From Pseudomonadales bacterium (GTDB lineage: Bacteria; Pseudomonadota; Gammaproteobacteria; Pseudomonadales; Natronospirillaceae), in NCBI GenBank assembly GCA_022968985.1, contig JALJPK010000017.1:1-54903 (forward strand): DNA of 54,903 nt. The letters are read 5' to 3'. Below are positions 8,375 to 17,483 of this stretch, piece after piece (position 1 is the first letter of the stretch; each line of letters begins with the position of its first letter). The position numbers were made by a program, and so were the translations under genes. The notes beneath the pieces are model-generated. The model saw only the letters and a program-made list of their open reading frames with translations, was not told where the DNA came from and ran no database searches.

Positions 8375-9832
8375 TTACTCTTTCGCAATAATTTCAACTT
8401 TATTTTGATCTCGATAAAACAGATTATAAGTATCAAACGGGTATATTTTTGCATCTTCTGTCACAAAATGAACACAGCTTCGTTTAACCGAAGTGGTGCA
8501 AAAATCTTCGGCATCCATAAATGACATAATCACCACTCTAAATACATTTTCATAAGTCATAGTGGGTAATGCAAATTTAGGTAAACAACACAGCAGTGTT
8601 TTTAATTTCTCGGAGGCTAAATACGATATTGAATCAAGGGACAATACATCTTTTAATGCTGACAATAATTGTGGATTCTTTTCCATTGATACTGAGTTAT
8701 TAACTCCGGCTAATAATATATCTTTAGGTATTAATCCTGAAACAGGTGTGAATTTATTAGGTTGTTTGATTGCATAACCAATACAAATATTTTCTGGATG
8801 ACAAGGTAATGGCAACATATCCGCATCAGTAAATCCGTTTTTACCATTGATAATTCTTTTACGTATTTCAGATAAGGTGGTTCTTGATTTATTATTCGGC
8901 CCACGCCCTGCTTTTTGCATCGGTTGAAACGTCACTCCACGAATACATTGATAGGTTTTAGCAAACTCAATAATGTCGTCAATTTCATCATCGTTTTCAC
9001 CTTGGATAACGGTGCAAACTAATGTGGTTGAAATATTATGTTTCTCTAAGTTCTCCAATGCCTTTATACGTATTTTACGCGCATCGATACCACGTATTTT
9101 TTTTAGCACTTCTTTTTTAAACGAATCAAATTGCAGGTAAATTTCAAAACCGGGCTGGTATTGTTTAAGCTGTTTAACAAACTCTTCGTCTTGACTGATT
9201 TTAATGCCATTAGTATTCACCATTAAATGACGAACCGGAGATTGTTTTATAAGTTCTAAAATATCAAAAAATTGAGGGTGTAATGTAGGTTCACCACCAG
9301 AGAGTTGCACAAGATCAGGTTCAGACTCGCTGGCTATTAAAGTGTCTAACATCACTTGAATATTAGCCATGGTTTTAATATTTGATTTTTGTGGAGACGA
9401 ATCCGCATAACAGACAGGGCAAGTCATATTACATTCGTCAATGATATCAAAAATGGCTAAACAACTGTGTTGTTCATGGTCAGGGCATAATCCACAATCA
9501 TAAGGGCAGCCTTTGTTTATAGGTGTCTGAAATACTTCAGGCAAGTCACCTGGTTTAATGTATTCTTTACAACGTTTGTAATATTCAATGTCTGTAGACA
9601 CTAATACTTTTTGCACACCATGTTTTAAACAACGTTTTTGATAATATACATTATCGTTTTGAAATATAATTTTAGCAGGCACTAATTCTAAACAATGTAT
9701 GCATAACGATTGAGTTTGCCCATAAAAAATATAAGGGCGAGATTTTCTTTTATGCTCAGTTTTGGATAGCGTTTTAGGTTGTATCGTATTAATTGCTGTT
9801 TTGTTTGCTGTTTTGTTTATAGTCTCACTCAT
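8375..9832 (-). CDS. Radical SAM protein, Tes/MJ0619-like family
   Basis: About 485 residues. Numbering below is from the ATG two codons upstream at 9838. The N-terminal Cys set is C46xxC49 with C70/H73; then GCPYDCGLCPDHEQHSC (C111, C115, C118, C126); then the SAM-cluster motif C136NMTCPVC143. This layout of several metal sites ahead of and around the radical SAM motif is characteristic of the family that includes archaeal tetraether lipid synthase. Those enzymes make C-C bonds or methylate unactivated lipid carbons; the function here is inferred. AAGGA is best spaced to the ATG at 9832. The gene overlaps the Lgt-paralogue stop by 8 nt, so both are likely made together and act on membrane lipid or lipoprotein substrates. 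Confidence 0.82.
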   Translation of the reverse strand: MSETINKTANKTAINTIQPKTLSKTEHKRKSRPYIFYGQTQSLCIHCLELVPAKIIFQNDNVYYQKRCLKHGVQKVLVSTDIEYYKRCKEYIKPGDLPEVFQTPINKGCPYDCGLCPDHEQHSCLAIFDIIDECNMTCPVCYADSSPQKSNIKTMANIQVMLDTLIASESEPDLVQLSGGEPTLHPQFFDILELIKQSPVRHLMVNTNGIKISQDEEFVKQLKQYQPGFEIYLQFDSFKKEVLKKIRGIDARKIRIKALENLEKHNISTTLVCTVIQGENDDEIDDIIEFAKTYQCIRGVTFQPMQKAGRGPNNKSRTTLSEIRKRIINGKNGFTDADMLPLPCHPENICIGYAIKQPNKFTPVSGLIPKDILLAGVNNSVSMEKNPQLLSALKDVLSLDSISYLASEKLKTLLCCLPKFALPTMTYENVFRVVIMSFMDAEDFCTTSVKRSCVHFVTEDAKIYPFDTYNLFYRDQNKVEIIAKE

Positions 9833-10523
9833 GAACATTCCTTAATCGTTGATTAACGATCATTATCACTGCGTACAGCATTAAAAATAAAGTTAAAAAA
9901 TGGAAAACATTAAAGCTGCCAATAATTAAATGATAAGGTTTTAAAAATTCCCAACCAAATCGTTGTGCCCCATAAAACAGACAAAATAAATAAAAACCAT
10001 ATGATAATACAAAGGGTTTTTTCACTTTTAATAAAATCATAAAAAACATCGAAAATACTAACAGAGAAAACGACTCATAAAGCTGAACAGGGTGACGATT
10101 AACCCCGTCACCAAAATCAACTGCAAATACAACGTTGCTTTGAATACCATAAGTAAAATCATCAAGCCCTGCAAAAAAACAACCCAAACGACCCAGAGCA
10201 ATACTTAAAGACAAACCCAATACATAAAGCGCACCGGTGGATTGTTGAATAAAACTAAAACGTTTGTATATTTCAATGGCAATGATGGCACCCACAAGCG
10301 CACCTACTACCGACTTAGCAATATGAATATCTGCAGAGAGCCAGCTATTTAAAGTGCCAAACAAAAAACTGCCGATTACAAGACCAAGAACAGCACTCAA
10401 AATATAATAAGGCTCTTTGCCTTGAGTGACTTGAGCTGTAAAAAAAGGCATGTTTTTTTTAAGATAAAATGTGATCAAAAAACCAACAAGATAGGATAAC
10501 AGGTCAAATAATAAATGAATCAA
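9825..10523 (-). CDS. Lgt-family (prolipoprotein diacylglyceryl transferase-like) membrane protein
   Basis: About 232 residues if it starts at TTG 10523, or 259 from GTG 10604. Multiple hydrophobic segments and two Lgt landmarks are visible: ALGRLGCFFAGLDDFTYG, corresponding to GRIGNFINGE of Lgt, and NRHPVQLYES, corresponding to HPSQLYE. Differences from true Lgt are the loss of the HGG motif (the region reads KSVVGALVGAIIAIE) and Asn to Cys after the conserved Arg. It is therefore a paralogue, not the housekeeping enzyme. I prefer TTG 10523 because it overlaps the upstream stop as TTGA, a coupling arrangement; the GTG start would overlap the upstream gene by 85 nt. It overlaps the radical SAM gene downstream. 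Confidence 0.78.
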   Translation of the reverse strand: MIHLLFDLLSYLVGFLITFYLKKNMPFFTAQVTQGKEPYYILSAVLGLVIGSFLFGTLNSWLSADIHIAKSVVGALVGAIIAIEIYKRFSFIQQSTGALYVLGLSLSIALGRLGCFFAGLDDFTYGIQSNVVFAVDFGDGVNRHPVQLYESFSLLVFSMFFMILLKVKKPFVLSYGFYLFCLFYGAQRFGWEFLKPYHLIIGSFNVFHFLTLFLMLYAVIMIVNQRLRNVHE

Positions 10524-10870
10524 GTTATTCGAACCGTCATTAACACAGGTATACAACCTGCAAATTGTACAAATGAGATTAGAATTGGAGAGGTTAAAAT
10601 CCACGCGGCGCTATATTTTTTAATATTTTGAAATGAATGTATGCAATAGAATAAGTTAAACATAATAAATAACAGACTAACAATAAAACCAAATGACATC
10701 CCGTCATTTAATAGGCTAAATCTATTATTATTGATATTATTAAAAATATTATAACCTGAAATAAACAATCCAAATCCCACATACAAGTTGATGGGAATAA
10801 AAATTATAAAACCTATAATCCAAAACATTAGATTATTATTTTTAGTTTCTGTTTTATTTTTATTAGTCAT
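10520..10870 (-). CDS. Small three-helix membrane protein, paralogue 2
   Basis: About 116 residues from ATG 10870 (MTNKNKTETKNN). Three hydrophobic segments, ending in QFAGCIPVLMTVRIT. It is clearly a paralogue of the next gene upstream (10897-11241): the same IPINLxVGxGL and GCIPVL motifs appear in the same order. Family not recognised. Its stop overlaps the presumed TTG start of the Lgt paralogue (TTGA). A longer reading from 10933 exists, but its extra residues lack the hydrophilic start seen in the sister gene. Confidence 0.7.
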   Translation of the reverse strand: MTNKNKTETKNNNLMFWIIGFIIFIPINLYVGFGLFISGYNIFNNINNNRFSLLNDGMSFGFIVSLLFIMFNLFYCIHSFQNIKKYSAAWILTSPILISFVQFAGCIPVLMTVRIT

Positions 10871-10896
10871 AAAATATCGAATTATATAGTTAAGGG

Positions 10897-11241
10897 TTAA
10901 TGTAAATTGATTGAAGCTAATACAGGTATACATCCGACAAATTCAATAAATGAAAATAGTATGGGTAGTGTCAGATACCAGATACCTTTATATTTTTCTA
11001 AATTGCGTAATGAATAAATGATATAAGACAAATTAAATATCATAAATATAACATTGACAAAAAATCCAATTATCATTGCATCATTAAATAAATCAAATTT
11101 GTCATATTTAATATCTCTGATCACTGCATCACCTGAAAACAATAAACCTGCACCGACAAATAGATTGATAGGTATAAAAAGTAACAATCCAAATATCCAA
11201 TATGCTTGTTTAGACTTTCTTGTTTCTTTTTGATCACTCAT
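10897..11241 (-). CDS. Small three-helix membrane protein, paralogue 1
   Basis: A 114-residue protein, MSDQKETRKSKQAYWIFGLL onward, with three membrane segments (about 13-35, 52-75, 88-112) and the conserved end FVGCIPVLASINLH. AAGGA is well spaced before the ATG. It is 26 nt upstream of paralogue 2, so it is likely the first intact gene of the radical SAM/Lgt operon. Function unknown; the small hydrophobic design suggests a subunit or membrane scaffold. Confidence 0.75.
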   Translation of the reverse strand: MSDQKETRKSKQAYWIFGLLLFIPINLFVGAGLLFSGDAVIRDIKYDKFDLFNDAMIIGFFVNVIFMIFNLSYIIYSLRNLEKYKGIWYLTLPILFSFIEFVGCIPVLASINLH

Positions 11242-11260
11242 GGGTGAATCCTTAATGAAA

Positions 11261-11589
11261 TTAACTTAACACAAATGGAATACAACCTGTCAATTCAACT
11301 AATGAAATTAAAATGGGTAATATCAAATACCATGTCTTTGTATTTTTTTAAATAGATAACACTGCATATTACATATGAAACATTACACATAATAAAAACG
11401 AATATTATTAAAACAGATAAAAATCATGTAATTTAATAGAAGTAATATCACCAGACAACAGAGGATGAAAAACTGAATCTTCAAGCCTTTTTAGCCAAAA
11501 AACTAACAACCCATTAACTGAAATTAATAAAAAAAAACCAAATACCCAACACCCTAAAGGCAATCTTCTAATTATTGTTGTTTGTCCAT
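11261..11589 (-). pseudogene. Dead third copy of the small membrane protein
   Basis: The minus strand from ATG 11589 reads MDKQQ then a TAA. Further along, fragments match the neighbouring paralogues: GWVFGF..., then ...LTGCIPFVLS before a TAA at 11261-11263. Several stops and frame changes lie between. It is a decayed tandem duplicate. Confidence 0.75.
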
Positions 11590-11880
11590 TAATAGTCCAA
11601 AGGGGGTTTTAGAGGACCCATTATAAATAGATCAAAGACACTTAGCACGCAGAATATATAAAAGTGTGAGGTAATACATAGAGTATTTAATCACAGCGTT
11701 CTATATTAAAGTAATCTGCTTTATATGCTGTTCGATTTTTCAGGAAAACAAACTAACTTTTGATGGTTGAAGTGGCCATATATTTTGATCCAATGAAATT
11801 CGCTATACCTACATATATGTAAGGGAAATCACGAGCCACATTACACTACCCAACCTCGATTCAAAAAAAATGACAAAAGG
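11590..11880. other. Intergenic, no gene seen
   Basis: Likely promoter region of the small-membrane-protein/Lgt/radical SAM operon, now separated from it by the pseudogene. No hairpin or ORF stands out. Confidence 0.35.
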
Positions 11881-12216
11881 GACATCCACTTTTGTTATAT
11901 TCGTTGACGCGGCAAGCCACGACCTACATAACTACCATTTTAAATCGACACTCATACCAGCCTTTTAAAACCAAAAAAATAAAACCATAATGGACACCCA
12001 CTTTTGTTATATTCGTTGACGCGGCAAGCCACGACCTACATAACTAGCGTTTTAATCCGACACTCATACCGGCCTTTTAAAACCAAAAAAATAAAACCAA
12101 AATGGACACCCACTTTTGTTATATTCGTTGACGCGGCAAGCCACGACCCACATAACTACCGTTCTAATTTGACACTCAGACTAGCCTTTTAAACCCAAAA
12201 AAAAGAGCGACACTTT
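11881..12216 (+). repeat. Three 112-bp direct tandem repeats
   Basis: Copies start at 11881, 11993 and 12105 with an exact 112-nt period and few differences. Each begins gacaycccacttttgttat, contains the REP-like core gacgcggcaagccacgacc (11906, 12018, 12130) and ends in an A-rich stretch. There is no credible coding content. The near identity points to recent amplification. Confidence 0.92.
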
Positions 12217-12227
12217 CGTATCACTCT

Positions 12228-12300
12228 ACTTTTTTTAGGTTATTTTTACTTTTTCAGGTTACTTTTACTTTTCCAGATTGTTTTTACTTTTTTTAGATTA
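12228..12300. repeat. T-rich ~20-nt tandem repeat past the lipoprotein gene
   Basis: Four imperfect units of the form acttttt(t)caggttatttt lie just downstream of the solute-binding lipoprotein stop. On the transcribed strand they are A-rich, so they do not look like an ordinary terminator. Confidence 0.6.
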
Positions 12301-12331
12301 GCTATAAAGTATGTTTAAACTATCAAAAAAA

Positions 12332-15300
12332 TTATAACGCCATTCGTGCTGCCAAATCTGCTGCAACCTGCTCTAATGCTTCATCAATATCTCGACCGTC
12401 ATCTAATACATCTCTAAGTGCATTTAATGTTAAGGTTTCGGCAATATTATCGTAAGCACCCGGAGTGACTGGTTCAATTTTTTCTGCAATTTCTGCAAAT
12501 AAAACACGGGCAGCTTGACCATTTAAGAAGTCAATTGGCTCTTCAAACAAACTTTGTGAATAGGTGTTTGTATTGGCTGGAAACATTGCCCAGTTTTCAA
12601 ATGCGTTTAACTGAGCATCGGCGCTGATCATGTATTCAATCACCCCCCAAGCTAGGTCTTTGTTTGCAACTGACTGCGTAGGTATAGCTGCAAATGTGCC
12701 GCCCCAAGCGCCATAAATGCCATTGGGCAAGTTGGATGCGCCCCATAATCCTGCTGTGTCTGGTGCGATCCAGCCCTGTAAATGGCCTAACATCCAAGCA
12801 CCTTGAATCTCCATGGCAAAAGCACCATTTCTGAATCCGCTGTACCATTTGTCATTCCACATTCCGGTATCGGCGTCTAAGCCTTCATCTCTTAAACGTT
12901 TGGCTAATTTAAATGCATCTTTAAAACGATCACTCTCTACTAAGATTTCATTATTTGGCCCGGTATACACTCCATCACCTGCATCAACATTTGAGTAATA
13001 TAACGCTCTTGCAATACCATCCGCGTTGGATACTAAAAATATTCCGTGCTCATCACGCAGTGTTTCACCATAGGTTATCCATGAGTCAAATGAGACCATC
13101 ACTGTGTCAATATCAAACCCTAAATCTTCCATATAATCACGACGATAAAATGCCACCCCCGGACCTAAATCAACAGGAATAGCCAATTGTTGACCCTGTG
13201 CATTTTGACCTTGAGCAACCGCGTAAGCAACCATGTCATCTTTATAGGGAGCAAATTGAGCTGTTAAATCTAATAATGCATCACTTTGGTTAAAGCCACC
13301 CACCATACCTGTATCGATTAATTCAATATCAGCTGCACCGGCATTATTACTTAAAGTAAGTCGTAATTTATTGTGGTGCGTGCCCCAATTATTAGGCTCG
13401 TGGTAATATTCAGTGGAAGTTTGCAAAGTAATATCATCGTAGAACTCATCAAAATAGTTGCCGTAATCCCCGTAAGTATTGATATGAATTGTTTTGTTAA
13501 AAATAACACTTAATTCACTTAGTCCGACTGTTAAATCATTTACGTTTTGGTTTGAATCAATTAAATCACTGATAACGATAATTTCAGCCTGGGTGATATA
13601 GCCATTTGCCTGAATAATTGTTGCAACTTGATTACTAATATCGGTCAGCTGATCAATCATTTGAAAAGACAAATAGGCCAATAGTTCTAGCTGTTTTTCT
13701 GGGTATTTTGAAATGATGGCATTATTAGATTCAATCGAGTCATAAGCTTGGCCTAACTCAAGCGAAATAATATGTGTTACCGCATTAAATTGAGCTTGAT
13801 CTTCAGATGGTGCCAGCCCTGAAGTTAAGTCGTTATAACTGGAATCAGTAAGGTTCATTAACTCTAATAACATCACTTGTGTATCGTATTGCGATTTTTC
13901 AGGAAACTTAAGCATGTACGCTCTTATTAATGAACTCATAGGTGAAAGTTTAGTAAAATCAGCAACTGGTGCGGTTAATACTAACTCGTAACCAAAGGAG
14001 TCAACACTACCGAACATTGTTGCAGTCGCTGGTATTTGTGCAATGATCGGGTAATTATTCAAAGCCAATTGTTTACCATCACTTAAGGTTGATGATCTGA
14101 TTGTAAATAATCCATTTTCGGCAGTTGTGCTTGAAAATTCAGAATCGTCACATTTACCATTTTCGTTTTCATCGATACATATAGTTGCACCACCTATGTA
14201 GTCATTAATAAATAACTCACCCGCGGCCAATTGCACACCTGTATCAATACCGTCAAAATCAAGTGTAATGTTTGCTGCATTTTCAACATTTGAAAAAAGC
14301 GTAAATCCGTAATCGCCTGCTGTATTAATAACAGCAGAATCAACCGTAATGTAATAAGTGCCCGCTGTTAAAAATGCACCTAAAGGTGTTTTATTTGGAC
14401 GAGACATTGAATTATCAATTACTTCTTGTTCACTATTAAGGATGTAGAAATTTGCATTAGTTTCAGAGTTGGGTTCAATTAAAAATTTAGCGTCTTGTAA
14501 TACGTCTAATTTATAAAAATCATTACCGGGGTCGGTTGGATTAATTTCACCAGAGTTTAACCAAGTACCTGAAATATTAGCGATTTCATTATCGATGCCC
14601 TGAGAGCCAAAGTCATAAGTGATATTTTGCCAGCTGGTGTGCTCACTCTCGTTTCGAATAAATAACTCAAGCCAATATTCACCTACATAATTATAATCGT
14701 TTGTATTTATTGATGTTTCATTACTGATAAATGTGTAATCACTAGCAATATAAATATTCCAATAAAGTTCTAAACTTTCATTATGCGGATCCGTTGACTC
14801 TGACATAAGTAAATTGCCATCTTCAGCAATTTTTGCAGTCAGCACAGGTGTACCATCATCATTACCAGCGCGATCAAGGGTTACTTGAATTGAATTAGCT
14901 ACAGATGAATCCACAGTTAACTCAAAGTCATCGTTAACTTCAAATTGTGTTGTGGCTGCCACTATAAAATAGTTACCAGCCACTAAATTTAAGCTGATTT
15001 GAGAGTTTGTATTACTTAAAGATTGATCGTTGTTTTCTTTAATCACTTCAAGTGTTTGCGTATTTAATACATACAGTACGGTATCAGAGCCTGACGATAA
15101 TGAGATTGTTATTTCAGAATCATTTTTTACTTCTAATAAATATTGGCTATTACCTAAATAATTTGGGTAAGTACCACTTGAATTAATCCAACGCCCATCA
15201 ATTAATACCGATGTTTTCCAAGCTGAGGTGCTGGATTGTGTTGCTGTATTAGTATCCGTTCCATTACCAGTTCCAGTATCTTTACAAGATGTGAGTGTCA

Positions 15301-15346
15301 ATATTGATGACAATAAAACCACACCTGAGTATTTAAATAGATTCAT
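12332..15346 (-). CDS. Lipoprotein with PPC-like domains fused to a family 1 solute-binding domain
   Basis: A 1004-residue lipoprotein: signal peptide with lipobox LTLTSC, Cys21, and a Thr/Ser-rich linker. Two beta-rich domains of pre-peptidase C-terminal type follow (about 50-145 and 255-350). Then an acidic DENENGKCDDSE loop (about 390) resembling calcium-binding or Sdr-type segments, a helical part, and from about 618 an extracellular solute-binding protein domain (IHINTYGDYGNYF..., AIPVDLGPGVAFYRRDYM, GAWGGTFAAIPTQS). Family 1 binding proteins deliver oligosaccharides to MalF/MalG-type permeases. Ordinary members are about 400 residues; the 600-residue N-terminal extension is unusual. It lies between two permease clusters that have no binding protein of their own, so it may serve either. 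Only the C-terminal part looks like a binding domain. Confidence 0.87.
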   Translation of the reverse strand: MNLFKYSGVVLLSSILTLTSCKDTGTGNGTDTNTATQSSTSAWKTSVLIDGRWINSSGTYPNYLGNSQYLLEVKNDSEITISLSSGSDTVLYVLNTQTLEVIKENNDQSLSNTNSQISLNLVAGNYFIVAATTQFEVNDDFELTVDSSVANSIQVTLDRAGNDDGTPVLTAKIAEDGNLLMSESTDPHNESLELYWNIYIASDYTFISNETSINTNDYNYVGEYWLELFIRNESEHTSWQNITYDFGSQGIDNEIANISGTWLNSGEINPTDPGNDFYKLDVLQDAKFLIEPNSETNANFYILNSEQEVIDNSMSRPNKTPLGAFLTAGTYYITVDSAVINTAGDYGFTLFSNVENAANITLDFDGIDTGVQLAAGELFINDYIGGATICIDENENGKCDDSEFSSTTAENGLFTIRSSTLSDGKQLALNNYPIIAQIPATATMFGSVDSFGYELVLTAPVADFTKLSPMSSLIRAYMLKFPEKSQYDTQVMLLELMNLTDSSYNDLTSGLAPSEDQAQFNAVTHIISLELGQAYDSIESNNAIISKYPEKQLELLAYLSFQMIDQLTDISNQVATIIQANGYITQAEIIVISDLIDSNQNVNDLTVGLSELSVIFNKTIHINTYGDYGNYFDEFYDDITLQTSTEYYHEPNNWGTHHNKLRLTLSNNAGAADIELIDTGMVGGFNQSDALLDLTAQFAPYKDDMVAYAVAQGQNAQGQQLAIPVDLGPGVAFYRRDYMEDLGFDIDTVMVSFDSWITYGETLRDEHGIFLVSNADGIARALYYSNVDAGDGVYTGPNNEILVESDRFKDAFKLAKRLRDEGLDADTGMWNDKWYSGFRNGAFAMEIQGAWMLGHLQGWIAPDTAGLWGASNLPNGIYGAWGGTFAAIPTQSVANKDLAWGVIEYMISADAQLNAFENWAMFPANTNTYSQSLFEEPIDFLNGQAARVLFAEIAEKIEPVTPGAYDNIAETLTLNALRDVLDDGRDIDEALEQVAADLAARMAL

Positions 15347-15939
15347 AGTTATCTCTTTTTATTGTGTTTTAATTTATTTATTGATAGTTGATAGTTTTAA
15401 TAAGGCAGGTGTCTGTCACTTTTATCCAGTGTCGATCCTAAAAGTACATATCATCCCTATTAGTATTGTTTTTATAATAACAAAAAAAAAGACATTCAAA
15501 TAGCCCCTTAAACCGTGGATTTAAACCTCCGACTCAACTCCCCTATTCAAACCATTAGGGCTAATGGCATCAGATAAACTTCCTTCCTCAGCCACTCCCT
15601 TAACACCAGATTCAAACCATTAGAGCTAATGGCATCAGATAAGCTTCCCTCTTTATTTTTCTCCTACTATTCTCGATCCCCAAAAAAAATTCAAACACCC
15701 TATTCAAGCCATTAGGGTTAATAGCATCAGATAAACTTCTTTCCTTATTTTGCTCCTACTATTCTCGATTCACCCCCGATCCAAACCATTATGGCTAATA
15801 GCATCAGATAAACCTTAGTTCCTCAGACTTTCCCCTTATTGTTCTTTTCCTATTCCCAATTCAAACCATTAGGGTTAATGGCATCAGATAAACTTCCTTC
15901 CTTATTTTGCTCCTACTATTCTCGCTCCCCCAAAAAAAT
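15347..15939. repeat. Intergenic with five palindromic hairpin repeats
   Basis: No gene. Cores of the form ccattagggctaatgg occur at 15552, 15617, 15709, 15786 and 15866, each preceded by ttcaa(a/g) and followed by catcagataaact and a C/T-rich stretch. CCATTA/TAATGG pairs as a small stem; copies 3 and 4 carry a change in the right arm. The repeats lie between two minus-strand genes, downstream of the LysR gene and upstream of the lipoprotein, whose promoter should lie near 15350-15540. Confidence 0.8.
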
Positions 15940-16851
15940 TCAAACACCCGATTCAAACCACTCACAAATAAAATCAATAAACAATCGGCAACGTTGTGAC
16001 AAAAATCGATTTTTTGGATATACCGCATAAGCAAACATTTGTGGATAACGATACTGACTTAACACGGGTATTAATGTATTTGCTTTTAACTCTTGATGAA
16101 TTAAAAAAGTAGGTAAATAAACTAACCCTTTTGAATTAAGTGCCATCTGTTTTAAAAACTCACCATTGTTTGAACTCATTTTTGGATTTAATACAATGCT
16201 TTGTTGTTTGTTGTTTTCATCAATTATATTTATGTGGCTGCTTTTATTGGTTAATTGACTGGTCGAATTGGAGTCAAACTTTAAAAATGAATGAGCCTCT
16301 AAGTCTTGATAGTGTTTTATTGTTTTATGTGTTTTTAAATATTTAGGACTGGCACATATTACATGTTCGATTGCTGTAATTTGCCTAGCTTGATAACTGG
16401 AGTCTTGTAGTTTGCCGATACGAATGGCTAACTCAAACCCTTGTTCGATTAAGTCGATCTTACCTTCTGAAAAATCGATTTGAAATTTCAGCTCTGGATG
16501 TAAATTTGAAAACTCGTTAATGGCGGCATTTAAATGGGTCACCCCAAATGCAATAGGTGCGGTAAATTTAAAAACACCGGTTAACGCAGCATTGTTATTA
16601 CTTGTTTGTGCGTCGATACAGTTAACATCATCTAATAAGGTGACGCAGCGTAAATAATAGTTTCGCCCTATATCAGTTAAACTTGAGGTGCGGGTACTAC
16701 GTGTAAGTAACGAAACCCCTAAGCGTTTTTCTAATTCGTTTAAGCGTCTGCTCACCGCTGATTTTGCAATATTAAGTTGCTCTGCTGCCTTACTGATGCT
16801 GCCAGCGTCGACTATTCGCACGAATATTGCCATTTCTTCAAGTTGACCCAT
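15940..16851 (-). CDS. LysR-family transcriptional regulator (1)
   Basis: A 303-residue regulator. The N-terminal helix-turn-helix (about 18-40: GSISKAAEQLNIAKSAVSRR) is followed by a typical LysR effector domain (ALTGVFKFTAPIAFGVTHLN onward). Members bind next to their own promoter and usually control a divergent gene, here the questin-oxidase-family gene at 17717. The first 9 codons and the promoter region are present in further partial copies upstream (17050, 17240, 17439), so this is the only copy with a full coding region. Confidence 0.9.
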   Translation of the reverse strand: MGQLEEMAIFVRIVDAGSISKAAEQLNIAKSAVSRRLNELEKRLGVSLLTRSTRTSSLTDIGRNYYLRCVTLLDDVNCIDAQTSNNNAALTGVFKFTAPIAFGVTHLNAAINEFSNLHPELKFQIDFSEGKIDLIEQGFELAIRIGKLQDSSYQARQITAIEHVICASPKYLKTHKTIKHYQDLEAHSFLKFDSNSTSQLTNKSSHINIIDENNKQQSIVLNPKMSSNNGEFLKQMALNSKGLVYLPTFLIHQELKANTLIPVLSQYRYPQMFAYAVYPKNRFLSQRCRLFIDFICEWFESGV

Positions 16852-17483
16852 GTTTGATTTCTACCTATCTCTTTTGGCTATGTTTTAAATTGTTGTTGCA
16901 GCTAGAAGCTACCCTTATATTTTCAGTGGATTACGATTACTGCAACACAATTTTAAAACATAGCTATTTAATATTAAGTTATTTGTCGTTTTTGTTGATG
17001 CTGCTGATACTGTTAACAACATCTATTCAACAGAATTTCAACTGAATTGATTGCCATTTCTTCAAGTTGACCCGTTTTTGATGTCTACCACCTCTTTTGG
17101 CTATGTTTTAAATTGTTGTGCAGCTAGATACTACCCGTGTATTTTCAGTGGCTTACAAATACTGCAACACAATTTTATAACATAGCCATTTAATATTTAA
17201 TTGTATGCTGATGTGCCAGCACAACTATTCAATTGAAAAATTGCCATTTCTTCAAGTTGATCCATGTTTGATTTCCACCTATCTCTTTTGGCTATGTTTT
17301 AAATTGTTGTTGCTGCTAGAAACTACCCTTGTATTTTCAGTGGATTAGATACAGTTGATGTAGTGTTTTATCCCTTTGCAGTCACTTCTCTACACTATAG
17401 GGCTCAAGTCGAATAGGGCTCAAGTCAAATGTTGTTTGTTTTCAAGGAGTTACAGAGGCTGCAACACAATTTTAAAACATAGC
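16826..17483 (-). repeat. Three-plus tandem copies of the LysR start and promoter region
   Basis: Copy 1 (16826-16976) contains the real start of LysR. Copy 2 (17050-17197) has lost the start codon (cccat to cccgt). Copy 3 (17240-17346) keeps it. A further tail fragment is at 17439-17483. Within copy 1, arms at 16877-16901 and 16940-16964 form an inverted repeat (gctatgttttaaattgttgt versus its complement), and the same arms recur in copy 2. The whole stretch lies between divergent genes and is the likely control region for both. Confidence 0.88.

Noticed and set aside
10523-10604. GTG start for the Lgt paralogue giving 27 extra residues
   Set aside because: It would overlap the upstream gene by 85 nt and adds a Cys/Asn-rich stretch unlike the family N-terminus; the TTGA junction is a simpler start, although this is not proven.
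12004-12192. A 62-residue frame inside the 112-bp repeats
   Set aside because: It is a product of repeat DNA, with no start signal or protein-like composition.
11881-12216. Possible CRISPR array
   Set aside because: The 112-bp units are contiguous and nearly identical throughout; there are no variable spacers and no cas genes.
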